Positions 19,704 to 29,541 of a stretch of 57,908 nucleotides of DNA are shown piece after piece. Made by a program: the position numbers and the translations under genes. Under the pieces are notes generated by a model. The model did no database searches, was not told the origin of the DNA, and was given only the letters and a program-made list of their open reading frames with translations. This DNA comes from Betaproteobacteria bacterium (GTDB taxonomy: Bacteria > Pseudomonadota > Gammaproteobacteria > Burkholderiales > Rhodocyclaceae), in the NCBI GenBank assembly GCA_947478755.1, contig CANJXH010000003.1, positions 1-57,908 on the forward strand, given 5' to 3'. Numbering within the stretch: position 1 is the stretch's first letter; each line of letters begins with the position of its first letter.

Positions 19704-20105
19704 ATGTCCATCGTCATCATCGCTCGCTGGTATCCACGCCCGGATAGTCGCGAGGACTTCCTTCGTGCCGTCGGCGGCCTCAAGGATTCGCTTACGCCCG
19801 AGATGCTCGCTTCCTTCAGTGTGCTGCTGCCGACCATGTCGCGCGACGGCACGATCATCTTCATCGAGAAATGGAACGACGAGGCGGTGATGAACAAGCT
19901 GCGCGCCTCGCCCGGTTTTCACGAGGCCATCCGCCAGATGAGCTCCTGCTGCGACCGTCCGCTCGAAATCGAACACCTCAACACCGTCGGCGACGACGGC
20001 AACTTCGCCAGCCTGCAGCCAGTGGCAGGCAACCGCTACCCCAAGGGCCGCGGCAACGGCCCCTACTACCCCGACCTCGGCGCGATGACGCCGCTGTTCG
20101 TGTAG
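19704..20105 (+). CDS. Antibiotic biosynthesis monooxygenase-like (dimeric alpha/beta barrel) protein
   Basis: MSIVIIARWYPRPDSREDFLRAVG...'RASPGFHEAIRQMSSCCDRPLEIEHLNTVGDDG...YPDLGAMTPLFV'; RBS AGGAG. Confidence 0.65.
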   Translation: MSIVIIARWYPRPDSREDFLRAVGGLKDSLTPEMLASFSVLLPTMSRDGTIIFIEKWNDEAVMNKLRASPGFHEAIRQMSSCCDRPLEIEHLNTVGDDGNFASLQPVAGNRYPKGRGNGPYYPDLGAMTPLFV

Positions 20106-20164
20106 CTGCGGACTTTCGTGCGATTGATGAGAACCGGAGAAGCAGATTGCAGGTGCGGAAATCA

Positions 20165-20258
20165 AGCCCCCTCTCCCTTGATGGGAGAGGGATGGGGAGA
20201 GGGTGGACTTTTCGGCCAGCCCCCTCTCCCCAACCCTCCCCACGAGGGGGGAGGGGCT
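20165..20258 (-). repeat. Interspersed palindromic CCCTCTCCC-type repeat, copy 2 (inverted relative to copy 1)
   Basis: Reverse complement 'agcccctcccccctcgtggggagggttggggagagggggctggccgaaaagtccaccctctccccatccctctcccatcaagggagagggggct' matches copy 1. Confidence 0.85.
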
Positions 20259-20321
20259 TAAGTTTGTGCAATTCGCCTGGGTCTCCATATCCAATCTCCC
20301 GAGCGCTACAAGGATCAGCCA

Positions 20322-21080
20322 ATGAAATGGAATGACATCACTTTCGACTACACCGGCACCGCCGTGCTGGTGACGGGTGGCACGGGCGGGCTCGGTGCCG
20401 CCATCGCCGTAGCCTTTACCGCCGCAGGCGCACAGGTCACGATCACCGGCACACGGGCGTCTGCTGCCGACTACGCCGAAGACCTGAGCACCTACCATTA
20501 CCTCCAGCTCGACATCGAGGACTGCGCCAGCATCGAGGCCGTGGCAGCGGCCATCCCCACGCTGGACATTCTGGTCAACTGCGCCGGCGTCGCGCCGGCC
20601 GCGATGGGGCTCGACGAATCCGACCCCGACGTGTTCGATCGCGCCGTGGCAATGCACCTCACTGGCGTGCATCGCCTCTGCGCACGGCTCGCGCCGAAGC
20701 TCGCGCAGAGCTGCTTGCCCGGCGGCGGCTCGGTCATCAACGTCGCCTCGATGAGTTCCTTTTTTGGCATCGGCCTGCTGCCCGCCTACGGTACGGCCAA
20801 GACCGGGCTGCTTGGTCTCACACGGGCACTGTCCGTGCGCTGGGCGCAACAGGGCGTGCGCGTCAACGCCGTGGCGGCCGGCCTTACCGCCAGCAAGATG
20901 ACGGCGCCGCTGCTGGCGAACGAACAGATCAACGCCGCCAACCTGGCACGCGTGCCGCTCGGCCGCAACGGCGTGCCTCAGGACATCGCCGGTGCCGTGC
21001 TCTTCCTGTGCAGCGGTGCGGCCTCGTGGATCACCGGACAAACGCTTCCCATTGATGGTGGTTTCTCAATTTCCGGGTAG
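20322..21080 (+). CDS. SDR family oxidoreductase
   Basis: 'VLVTGGTGGLGAAIAVAF', 'LDILVNCAGVAPAAM', 'INVASMSSFFGIGLLPAYGTAKTGLLGLTRALSVRWAQQGVRVNAVAAG', 'ITGQTLPIDGGF'. Confidence 0.93.
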   Translation: MKWNDITFDYTGTAVLVTGGTGGLGAAIAVAFTAAGAQVTITGTRASAADYAEDLSTYHYLQLDIEDCASIEAVAAAIPTLDILVNCAGVAPAAMGLDESDPDVFDRAVAMHLTGVHRLCARLAPKLAQSCLPGGGSVINVASMSSFFGIGLLPAYGTAKTGLLGLTRALSVRWAQQGVRVNAVAAGLTASKMTAPLLANEQINAANLARVPLGRNGVPQDIAGAVLFLCSGAASWITGQTLPIDGGFSISG

Positions 21081-21138
21081 CAGCCAACGCCAGGCCCTGT
21101 CATCTCGTATCCCATCGATACCTGCAAGGACTCACCTC

Positions 21139-22410
21139 ATGTACAACACCCAACCCAACGACATCTACCTCACTGACTTCGCCAAACCCGTGCTGAGCGA
21201 TGTTGAAAAGCAGACGCTCGCCGGCACACCGGAGGTGCCGCTCACCGAGGCAGCGATCCTCGGCGCGGCGCAGGGTGCTACCGGCCTGAGCGATTTCGGC
21301 ACCGACGATTTTCGTGAACGTCTGGCACTGTGGGTACGGGGCTTCGATGGAGACAAGGGCCTCGGGCCGCTCGGTCGTGCCATGGCCTTCGAATCGATGG
21401 TGCGCTTTGCCACCAACCGCCTGCGCATCGAGGACATCATCAAGCGCCACCCCGAGATACTCGATGTCGAGTTGCCCAAGCCGATCATCGTTTCGGGCCT
21501 GCCGCGCTCGGGCACCACGCACCTCGTTAACCTGCTCGCCACGCATCCGCAATTGCGCTCCATGCAGTTGTGGGAATCGAACGAGCCGGTGCCGAAGCCC
21601 GACGAGATGAATTGGGAATCATCCGACGCCAACCCGCGCTATCGCCGCAGCAACGAGATCTGGCACGTGTGGAACAACGTCATGGAGCACTGGTCGGCGA
21701 TGCACGAGTGGGCGCCCGGCCACGTGCATGAAGAGGTGGAGCTGCAGTGCTTCGACTTCTCGTCCTACTACATCGACTGGATGGCGCCGCAGCCGGAATG
21801 GGACAAATACTATTTCGCCCACGACCAGGCCCCGCACTACGCCTACGCGCGCAAGGTGACGCAGGTAATGACCTGGCTGCACGGCCCCAACCGCTGGGTG
21901 ATGAAGTCGCCGCAAAACATGGAGAACCTGCCCGCACTGCTCAAGGTGTACCCGGACGCCACCGTCGTCATCACGCACCGCGACCCCATCGCCGTGCTGC
22001 AATCCTCGATCACCCTCATGGCCTATGCCGACCGTCTGCGCCGATCCGAGATCGATCTGCCCGCGCTGGCGAACTACTGGTTCGACCGCATCGAGCGCCT
22101 GATGCGTGCCTGCGTGCGCGACCGCGATGCCCTGCCGCAGGGGCAGGTGATGGATGTCATGTTCCAGGAATACATGGCCGACGAACGCGGCACCTATGCC
22201 CGCGTCTGCCAGACGGCCGGGCTCGATGTGCCGGCGGATGCGCAGGCGCGGCTCGACCAGTATCTGCACGACAACCCGCGCGGCCGGCTCGGGCGCGTGG
22301 TGTATGACCTCAAGGGCCAGTTCGGCGTCGACATCGCGGCGCTGCGCGAGCGTTTCCAGTTCTATTACGAGCGGTTTCCGGTTGCCCGCGAAACGGCATT
22401 GGGAGAATGA
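21139..22410 (+). CDS. Sulfotransferase family protein, 2 of 6
   Basis: 'TGLSDFGTDDFRERL', 'PIIVSGLPRSGTTHLVNLL', 'VITHRDPIAVLQSSITLM'. Confidence 0.9.
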   Translation: MYNTQPNDIYLTDFAKPVLSDVEKQTLAGTPEVPLTEAAILGAAQGATGLSDFGTDDFRERLALWVRGFDGDKGLGPLGRAMAFESMVRFATNRLRIEDIIKRHPEILDVELPKPIIVSGLPRSGTTHLVNLLATHPQLRSMQLWESNEPVPKPDEMNWESSDANPRYRRSNEIWHVWNNVMEHWSAMHEWAPGHVHEEVELQCFDFSSYYIDWMAPQPEWDKYYFAHDQAPHYAYARKVTQVMTWLHGPNRWVMKSPQNMENLPALLKVYPDATVVITHRDPIAVLQSSITLMAYADRLRRSEIDLPALANYWFDRIERLMRACVRDRDALPQGQVMDVMFQEYMADERGTYARVCQTAGLDVPADAQARLDQYLHDNPRGRLGRVVYDLKGQFGVDIAALRERFQFYYERFPVARETALGE

Positions 22411-23765
22411 TGATGGGCAAGCACATTTTGGCATTGGTGGCGGCCTGCAACCTGGCAGCACTGGTGCCAGGCGCGGCGGCGGAAGTTGCAGGTGATCTCG
22501 TGCAGAAGCCGGCGCAAAAACGAACACTGTGGCCAAGCCAAAAGCAGACCGCGCCCCAGGGCGTGCCCGGCTGGGCGGCCTTCGCCGAAGAGTTGCGCAT
22601 GCTCGATACCGAGGTGCTGGCCAAGTTGCCGGAGAATGTGCGCAACGATCCGCAGGCTCGGCAGGAAGCCGGCCGCCTGCTGCTGGAGGCACTGGCGGCG
22701 CGCACGCTGGATGTGCTCGGCAGCGACGGCGACCATCCCGCCTTCGTGCCGTGGATCGGCGCCACGCTCAACGTGCTGCAGCCCAATGCCGACACGATCT
22801 ACCGCAAGGCGGTGATCACGCCGGGCGGCAGCTATCGCATTCGCGGCGAGCGGGGTTCGCTGCGCATCGCCAAGATTGGGCAGAGCTACACCATGCCGGA
22901 AGAGACGGGCAAGGCGAACCCCGGTATCGGCATCCTCACCTACCATGACATCAACGCCCTGCGGGTGGATGAGCAGGGCCGCTTCGACGTCATCCTCAGC
23001 CCGCAGCGGCCGGAAGGCTATGGCGGCGACTGGTGGGAGCTCAAGCCGCGCACGCATGCGCTGCTGCTGCGCCTGGTGGCCTTCGACTGGGCGCACGAGC
23101 GCGACCCGAAGATTTCGATCGAGCGTCTTGACCTGCCGGTGCGGCGCACCCGTCCCGCCGCTGCAGAACTGGAGAAGCGCCTGCGCGGGCTCGCGGCCGG
23201 TACACGCAACACGGCGCTGGTGCTGGTCGACCATGTCGGGCAACTGCGCAAGGACGGTGCGGTTAACAAGCTGCAGGAATGGAATGTCGGTGGCGTCCCG
23301 CTGTCGAAGGTGGGCGGGCTGGTCGGGCAGTTCTATTACGAGGGCGCGTACGAGATTGCCGCCGACGAGGCTTTGCTGCTGGAAGTGAAGCTGCCGGAGA
23401 AATGCCATTACTGGTCGGTGATCCTGACCAACGATGTCTACGAGACCACCGACTGGTACAACAGCCACAGCAGCCTGAACGGCGCGCAGGCGCGGCTCGA
23501 CGGTGACGGCATGTTCCGCGCCGTGATCTCGGATCGTGACCCCGGCGTGCCCAACTGGCTCGACACCGCTAGCTATCTCACCGGCGCCGTCCAGGGCCGC
23601 TGGACCGATTGCAGTGGCGAGCCGGTACTGCCGACGCTGCGCAAGGTGATGCTGACCGACGTGCGGCGCGAATTGCCGGCGGGCACGCCCTATGTGTCGC
23701 CACAGGAACGCGAGCAGGCGGTACGCGAACGGCGCGCGCAACTGCAATGGCGGCCGCAGTGGTAA
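22407..23765 (+). CDS. DUF1214 domain-containing protein, 3 of 5
   Basis: Start overlaps the sulfotransferase stop; signal-like N-terminus; 'LQPNADTIYRKAVITPGGSYRIRGERG', 'DRDPGVPNWLDTASYLTGAVQGRW'. Confidence 0.8.
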   Translation: MMMGKHILALVAACNLAALVPGAAAEVAGDLVQKPAQKRTLWPSQKQTAPQGVPGWAAFAEELRMLDTEVLAKLPENVRNDPQARQEAGRLLLEALAARTLDVLGSDGDHPAFVPWIGATLNVLQPNADTIYRKAVITPGGSYRIRGERGSLRIAKIGQSYTMPEETGKANPGIGILTYHDINALRVDEQGRFDVILSPQRPEGYGGDWWELKPRTHALLLRLVAFDWAHERDPKISIERLDLPVRRTRPAAAELEKRLRGLAAGTRNTALVLVDHVGQLRKDGAVNKLQEWNVGGVPLSKVGGLVGQFYYEGAYEIAADEALLLEVKLPEKCHYWSVILTNDVYETTDWYNSHSSLNGAQARLDGDGMFRAVISDRDPGVPNWLDTASYLTGAVQGRWTDCSGEPVLPTLRKVMLTDVRRELPAGTPYVSPQEREQAVRERRAQLQWRPQW

Positions 23766-23813
23766 AGGATGCCGTGCGCCGGCCGTCGCGTCATCGGAAC
23801 AGGTAACGCAGCC

Positions 23814-24986
23814 TCAGGCGTGATGGGCCAGCAGGCGGCTCGCCACCTGCTGGCGGAAGAAGGGCAGACGTTTGCCGACACGCAGCGCCAGCTTGCGCGC
23901 CAGCCTGGCCGGATCTCGGTCGTCTGTGAACAGCGTGGCGATGAGGTTGGTAGAAAGGAACAGCGGCATGGTCGCCATGCGGTGGCGGCGTTCGTAGCGG
24001 GTGAGGGCGGCGCGTTCACCAAGGTCTGCACGCCCTGCCAGTGCGGCTTGCAGTTCCTGCGCCAGTATCTCCTGGCTGATAAGGCCGAAGTTGAAGCCAT
24101 GCGCGGTGACCGGGTGCATGCCGACGGCAGCATCGCCGGCGAGGGCAAAGCGTGTGTCGGCAAAGCGGTGCGCGTACACGGCCACCAGCGGGTAGCCGAA
24201 GCGTTCGCTGGCGAGGCGCATGTCGCCGCAGCGATGCTTGAGCCGACGTTCGATTTCGCGCGCGAAGGCAACCTCGTCCAGCGCCATCAGGCGCGCGTTC
24301 TCGTGCGCCGGCAGCGTGATGACCACGGAAGAGATATTGCCGTTGCAGGGCAGCAGGGCCACCGTCTGGCCATAGTCGAACCATTCCAGCGCAAGGTGCT
24401 GGTGCGGCACCGTGTGCTCCATGCGGCAGACCATCATGGTGCGGCCGAAGTCATGCATCGAGGCGCCGATGCCCATCAGACGCCGGCTGTCAGAAAAGCG
24501 GTTGTCGGCGGCGACCACGAGGCGGGCAGACAGCGCATCACCTTGCGTCGTGCGCACGCGCGCCGCAGCGTTGTCGATGTCGAGATGGCTGAGGTTCTTT
24601 TCGTCCAGCAAGGTGATGTCCGCGCTATTGCTGACGGCCTGCCAGAGTGCCCTGCGGATAGCGTGATTGGGGACCAGAAAGCCCAATGGCCCTTGGCGAT
24701 CCGGCGGCGGGTCGAAGTCGAGGCAATAGGGCGAGCTGCCGTCTTCGACATGGGCGCGCGCCAGCAACGAGATGTCAGGTGCCAGTGCGTCGCCGAGGCC
24801 GAAGCCCTTGAGGATTTCCATCGAGTGATGGGTCAGCGCGATTTCGCGGCCGTCGAATGCCGGGTTGGCAATGTCGGCGCTCGACTGACGCTCGACGATG
24901 CCGATGTTGAGGCCACGGTTGCGCAGGGCAAGGGCAAGGCTGAGGCCGGCTGGGCCGGCGCCGATGATCAGCAGGTCGTGGGTCAT
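23814..24986 (-). CDS. ubiM: FAD-dependent ubiquinone biosynthesis hydroxylase family (UbiH/UbiM-like)
   Basis: 'MTHDLLIIGAGPAGLSLALALRNRGLNIGIVERQ', 'FDGREIALTHHSMEILKGFGL', 'GFLVPNHAIRRALW', 'FALAGDAAVGMHPVTAHGFNFGL'. Subfamily assignment uncertain. Confidence 0.7.
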   Translation of the reverse strand: MTHDLLIIGAGPAGLSLALALRNRGLNIGIVERQSSADIANPAFDGREIALTHHSMEILKGFGLGDALAPDISLLARAHVEDGSSPYCLDFDPPPDRQGPLGFLVPNHAIRRALWQAVSNSADITLLDEKNLSHLDIDNAAARVRTTQGDALSARLVVAADNRFSDSRRLMGIGASMHDFGRTMMVCRMEHTVPHQHLALEWFDYGQTVALLPCNGNISSVVITLPAHENARLMALDEVAFAREIERRLKHRCGDMRLASERFGYPLVAVYAHRFADTRFALAGDAAVGMHPVTAHGFNFGLISQEILAQELQAALAGRADLGERAALTRYERRHRMATMPLFLSTNLIATLFTDDRDPARLARKLALRVGKRLPFFRQQVASRLLAHHA

Positions 24987-25223
24987 GGGGATCGGAGGGA
25001 AAACAGGTGTGATGGATGGCCCCGACCATACCTGCACGAAAGTTTTGTCGTTTGATGTCGGTCAAGGACTTGGCACAACGCACAACCTCGGGGCGTATGG
25101 CCGGACTTCCTGCGCCGCAGGATCCGAATCACCGGCCGCCGCCAGCCAAAAAATGCGACACTGAGTGCATGAGTTGCGTGGCGTTGCCTCGCCACCGTTT
25201 CAAATACTTCCGGGGAGAAAAAA

Positions 25224-26156
25224 GTGAGCAAACTGGTAAAGGCAATGGCAGCGGTGTTGGCGGTGGTTCTGTGCGGTGCCGCGGCGGCCGCCGAGCCCGA
25301 CTTCAGCAAGGTTGTCATTACCGTCACGAAAGTGGCGGGCAATGTTTACATGTTGCAGGGCGAGGGCGGGAATATCGGCGTCTCGGTGGGTGAAGACGGC
25401 ATCGTGCTGGTCGATGACCAATACGCGCCGCTTGCCGACAAGATCAAGGCGGCGCTCAAGGGCATCAGCGACAAGCCGGTCCGCTTTGTGATCAACACCC
25501 ATCATCACATGGATCACACTGGCAGCAATGCCAACTTTCAACCCGGCGCACTCATCATCGCCCACGACAATGTGCGCAAGCGCCTTGAGACAGGCGGCCC
25601 GGTCGGTGATGGCGTCATGAAGATGGACATGACGGCAGCGGCAAAAGACGCCTTGCCCGTCGTCACCTTCGGCCGTGACATGACAGTACATCTGAATGGC
25701 GAGGACATCCGTGCCTTGCATTACCCGCACGGCCATACCGATGGCGATGCCATCGTCTTTTTCACCAAATCCGGCGTGGTGCATATGGGGGACGACTTTG
25801 TCACCTATGGCTTTCCGTTCATCGATCTGGCGGGCGGTGGCTCCATTGACGGCATGATTGCGGCGGTGGAGGACGTCATTGCCAAGCTGCCGCCGGAGGT
25901 CAAGGTAATCCCCGGTCATGGCGATATATCGACGGTCGGCGATCTGCAGAAATATCTGATCATGTTGAGGGGAACGCGAGCACAGGTCGAAAAGGGAATC
26001 AAGCGCGGGCAGACGCTCGACCAGATGAAGAAACAGAGCATCCTCGAACACTGGAAGAGCTATTCCGGCACCTTTGTCACGACCGATGGCTTTATCGAAG
26101 CGCTGTACAACGACCTGACCGGCAAGAAGATCACGGGAGAAGCAAAGCAGAATTGA
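25224..26156 (+). CDS. Secreted MBL-fold metallo-hydrolase
   Basis: GTG start after GGGGAGAAA; signal peptide; 'VINTHHHMDHTGSNANF', 'HYPHGHTDGDAIVFF', 'VIPGHGDIS'. Confidence 0.9.
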   Translation: MSKLVKAMAAVLAVVLCGAAAAAEPDFSKVVITVTKVAGNVYMLQGEGGNIGVSVGEDGIVLVDDQYAPLADKIKAALKGISDKPVRFVINTHHHMDHTGSNANFQPGALIIAHDNVRKRLETGGPVGDGVMKMDMTAAAKDALPVVTFGRDMTVHLNGEDIRALHYPHGHTDGDAIVFFTKSGVVHMGDDFVTYGFPFIDLAGGGSIDGMIAAVEDVIAKLPPEVKVIPGHGDISTVGDLQKYLIMLRGTRAQVEKGIKRGQTLDQMKKQSILEHWKSYSGTFVTTDGFIEALYNDLTGKKITGEAKQN

Positions 26157-26204
26157 GTTTGAATGGCCTGAAAGGCATCGTCATTCATTGGAGGGGAGGC
26201 TTGA

Positions 26205-27266
26205 ATGCAACGTTTCGTGATCGGCACCGGCAGATGTGGCTCCACCCTGATCAGCAACATGCTGGCGATGCATCCGGATTGCCTGATGCTGTCCGAGTTC
26301 CTCGGCGCGATTGATCGTCCCAACCTGTTCATGCCCGGCGCCGTCACGGGGCAGCGTGTCGCCGAGATGCTGCACGAGAACCTGCCGGTGGGCGAATATG
26401 CCATCCATCGTGGTCGCATGGGCGATGAACTGCTGTATGAGTCTGACGACTACTCGACGATGGTGATCCCGGCGGTGATGATCGCGGCGCTGCCCATGCT
26501 GTCAAAGGATCCTGAACGGCTGTTCGGTGAGCTTGTTGCCTTTGTCCGCACGCAACCGACGCAGCCGCTGGCCCAGCACTACCTGCAGATCATCGAATGG
26601 CTGCGGGTGAAGCTGGGGCGGAAATTCTGGATCGAGCGCTCGGGCAATGCGATCGACTACATGCCCGAGTTGCTGGACTTCTACCCGAAGGCCAAATACC
26701 TGCACGTGCATCGCGACGGCATCGACACCGCGATGTCGATGCGCAACTTTTTCTACTTTCAGGTGCACGTATCATTCTTCTTCAATCCGCCGACACGCGC
26801 GGAACTGGAGTTGACCGAGATCGCCGGCAAACCGATCACCGCTGACGACCCGATCAGCCGGCGTATTGGCCCCGACTTGCCATCGCTGGAAAAGTTCGCC
26901 GAGTTCTGGAGCCATCAGGTCGAGATCGGATTCAGCGCCTTTGCCCACATGGACAAGTCGCAGCTTTGCCACATCCGCTTTGAAGACCTGATCGCCAGCC
27001 CGCGCGAGACGATGGCGCAGGTGGCCGATTTCTTCGAGATGCCCGATAGCCCGGGCTGGATCGACAAGGCCGCAGCGCTGATTCATCCGCCGGCGTCCAG
27101 CAATGCCGCTGAGAAGCTGTCCGCGGAGGAACTGGTTGCCGTGCAGCGCGCCTGCCGCAGCGGGCAGATCCTGCTGGGACGTGAGCACTCGTCGGGCATC
27201 ATCAAGTCAATCGAACTGATAAAGGAAGTGGCAGCCGAGCATAAGCGTTCCAGGCTTGCCGGTTAA
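26205..27266 (+). CDS. Sulfotransferase family protein, 3 of 6 (divergent)
   Basis: 'FVIGTGRCGSTLISNMLAMHPDCLMLSEF', 'KYLHVHRDGIDTAMSMRN'; lacks the N-terminal GLSDFG segment. Confidence 0.85.
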   Translation: MQRFVIGTGRCGSTLISNMLAMHPDCLMLSEFLGAIDRPNLFMPGAVTGQRVAEMLHENLPVGEYAIHRGRMGDELLYESDDYSTMVIPAVMIAALPMLSKDPERLFGELVAFVRTQPTQPLAQHYLQIIEWLRVKLGRKFWIERSGNAIDYMPELLDFYPKAKYLHVHRDGIDTAMSMRNFFYFQVHVSFFFNPPTRAELELTEIAGKPITADDPISRRIGPDLPSLEKFAEFWSHQVEIGFSAFAHMDKSQLCHIRFEDLIASPRETMAQVADFFEMPDSPGWIDKAAALIHPPASSNAAEKLSAEELVAVQRACRSGQILLGREHSSGIIKSIELIKEVAAEHKRSRLAG

Positions 27267-27298
27267 GGACGCGGGCCGGCCTGAGATCGGCAACAGGC

Positions 27299-28633
27299 TT
27301 ATCGAAACAGCTCCACGATGCGTTCTGCGGCACCGGCACCCGAAGCCGTTGCCTGATTGATGCCGGCATTGGGCATGAAGTCGCCGGCGAATTGCAGGCG
27401 TGACGGCGGGTTTGCCTTGAGCGAGCGCTGATAGTCCTCCATCAGCCGGTAGATGCCGACAGGCGCCGCCGGGGCAAACAGGGGCCAGCGCTGGACGAAG
27501 ACGTCTTCCATGTTGTCGTCAAGCGCGGGGTAGAAGGGCCGCATCCGCTCCAGCGCCAGCGCGATCAGGGCGTCGTCACTCATGTCGAAATGCTTTTTCG
27601 ACCAGTCCTGCTGGAAATAGGCAGACAGCGAGCCCTTGTTCGCCGGCGCGCGGCCGGGTGCCTTGTTGGTGTTGACGAAGACGGCGGCCATGTCCGGATA
27701 TTCGCATTCGGGATACATCAGCACCGTCTCCCTGTTCGCGGGGCGATTGCGCAATCCGAAGTGCACGGCAAGCATCGAGGTGTACTGGATTGCTTCGAAT
27801 AACTTTCGTTGCACGTCGGAGATGTCGGGTGCCATTTTCAGGGCAATGGGCGGTGGCAGTGCGCACACGCAGGCATCGAAAGCCTGTGATCCGCTGGGAA
27901 AGTTTGCGTCATTCGATTGCCAGTGCACTTTCACGCCGCTTTCGTCGTTCTCCATGCGGGTCACGGCATGCAAATAGCGCATGTCATGTGTCTTGGCGAG
28001 GGCAACCGGCAGGCTGCCGTTGCCCTCGCTCAGTGTGTACATCGGATACGCCATCTGTTTCAGCGTCCAGAAAAACTGCACGACGGAGTTGGCGCGGGCA
28101 TCCGCCATCCAGACCGTGCGCTGTACCGGGCTGCACAGATAATCGGCGGCCTCCTGTCCGAGCCGCCGCGCTGCATACTCGGTGACTGTTTCGATGTCGA
28201 GCGCTGCCAGACCAATGGCGTTTTCACTATCGAAGAGTTTGTGATTGCGCAGCAGATCAATCACCATTCTGCCCAGTTTCAGTTTCGTGCCCAGCGAAAG
28301 CAGATCGGTGCCGACCAGATCGCGCACCGGATGGGCGCTGTCGATGGTTCTGGCGACGCCGTGCTTGATGATGGAGGCGACCATCGGGCTGGTCTTGGCG
28401 AATTGTTCATTGAGGCCGCCTGCGGCCACCAGTTCATCAAGCAGCGGGCTGCCGCCCAGGAGGCCGATGGTGCCGAGGTCGACAACGTAGTCGCCGCGCC
28501 GGGTGGAATACATGCGCCCGCCGGGACGGTCGAGTGATTCGAAGACGACGACGTTGAACCCGGCACGCTTAAGGCGATGCGCGGCAGTCAGTCCGGCGAT
28601 GCCGGCGCCGACAACGGCAATGGATTTATTCAT
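27299..28633 (-). CDS. FAD-dependent amine oxidase / protoporphyrinogen oxidase-like
   Basis: 'IAVVGAGIAGLTAAHRLKRAGFNVVVFESLDRPGGRMYSTRRGDYVVDLGTIGLLG', 'LQFAGDFMPNAGINQATASGAGAAERI'. Confidence 0.85.
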   Translation of the reverse strand: MNKSIAVVGAGIAGLTAAHRLKRAGFNVVVFESLDRPGGRMYSTRRGDYVVDLGTIGLLGGSPLLDELVAAGGLNEQFAKTSPMVASIIKHGVARTIDSAHPVRDLVGTDLLSLGTKLKLGRMVIDLLRNHKLFDSENAIGLAALDIETVTEYAARRLGQEAADYLCSPVQRTVWMADARANSVVQFFWTLKQMAYPMYTLSEGNGSLPVALAKTHDMRYLHAVTRMENDESGVKVHWQSNDANFPSGSQAFDACVCALPPPIALKMAPDISDVQRKLFEAIQYTSMLAVHFGLRNRPANRETVLMYPECEYPDMAAVFVNTNKAPGRAPANKGSLSAYFQQDWSKKHFDMSDDALIALALERMRPFYPALDDNMEDVFVQRWPLFAPAAPVGIYRLMEDYQRSLKANPPSRLQFAGDFMPNAGINQATASGAGAAERIVELFR

Positions 28634-28728
28634 CGGCTTACTCCTTTGTTTCCAGGACACAGGATACCGCGCTCAAGGACAGGTCTCCGCATTTACAATG
28701 AGCCAAATTCCCGGGCCTTTCGACTGCC

Positions 28729-29460
28729 ATGCCACAAGCCATATTTTTCGATCTTGACGAAACGCTGATCCGGCACAGTACGCCGATCATGGAGCAGTTG
28801 CAGAATGTCTGCCATCAACATCTGGCCGACCTTTCCGAGGTGCGCTGGAACGCCTTCCATCAGCATCTGATGACCAATGTCGGGCAGCTTTGGCGGGAGA
28901 TGGAAAGCTTTCAGGGGCGCTGCGAGGCGGAATTCATTTCGATCTTTCGTGGCGCGCTCAAGGAGGCCGGGGGGGATGCAGCGTTGGCCGAGACCATCAT
29001 CGAGGCCTTCCTCGCGTCGGTGGTCGATTCCACCGGGCCGACCAAGGGGGCGCACGACGTGCTCGATCATCTCGCCGAGGCCGGCATCGCTACCGGCATC
29101 ATCACCAATGGCTTCGCCTTCCTGCAAAAACGCAAGGTGGCAGCGCACGGGTTTGCTGATCGCGTGCGCTTTGTGCTGGCCAGTGAAGAGGCCGGTGCGC
29201 ACAAGCCGGACCCGCGGATATTCCAGCTGGCGCTGCAGAAAGTCGGGCTCGCCGCAGCCGACAGCTGGCATGTCGGCGATCATCGCGAAAATGATGTGGC
29301 GGGCGCCCTGGGTGCCGGGCTTGGTGCGGTGCTGTTTGCCCCCGAGCCGCCTTCGGTGGATGCGGTGCCCAACCAGGAATCACTGAACCCGGCGCACTTC
29401 AGGGTGATCACGTGCCTGACGGAAATACCGGATCTGATAGCGGGGCACTACAATCGCTGA
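28729..29460 (+). CDS. HAD family hydrolase
   Basis: 'AIFFDLDETLIRHST', 'ATGIITNGFAFLQKRK', 'GAHKPDPRIFQLALQKVG', 'WHVGDHRENDVAGALGAGL'. Confidence 0.92.
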   Translation: MPQAIFFDLDETLIRHSTPIMEQLQNVCHQHLADLSEVRWNAFHQHLMTNVGQLWREMESFQGRCEAEFISIFRGALKEAGGDAALAETIIEAFLASVVDSTGPTKGAHDVLDHLAEAGIATGIITNGFAFLQKRKVAAHGFADRVRFVLASEEAGAHKPDPRIFQLALQKVGLAAADSWHVGDHRENDVAGALGAGLGAVLFAPEPPSVDAVPNQESLNPAHFRVITCLTEIPDLIAGHYNR

Positions 29461-29541
29461 CCGGATGGTGCTTGAACTGAAAGCGCTGGACTTGTTGCCA
29501 CCGGGAGCCTCATCACGAAAATGAAAACACAAGGAGGAAAC

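Noticed and set aside
19689-21041. 450-aa minus-strand ORF opposite the ABM-like and SDR genes
   Set aside because: Low-complexity, Arg/His/Gly-rich translation with no family features; the opposite strand carries a canonical SDR. Typical GC-rich shadow ORF.
22365-23747. 460-aa minus-strand ORF opposite the DUF1214 gene
   Set aside because: Antisense to a well supported gene with RBS and motifs; the translation resembles no known family.
23769-25055. 428-aa plus-strand ORF opposite the UbiM-like gene
   Set aside because: Shadow ORF; the minus-strand FAD hydroxylase has clear GxGxxG and GDAAVGMHP motifs.
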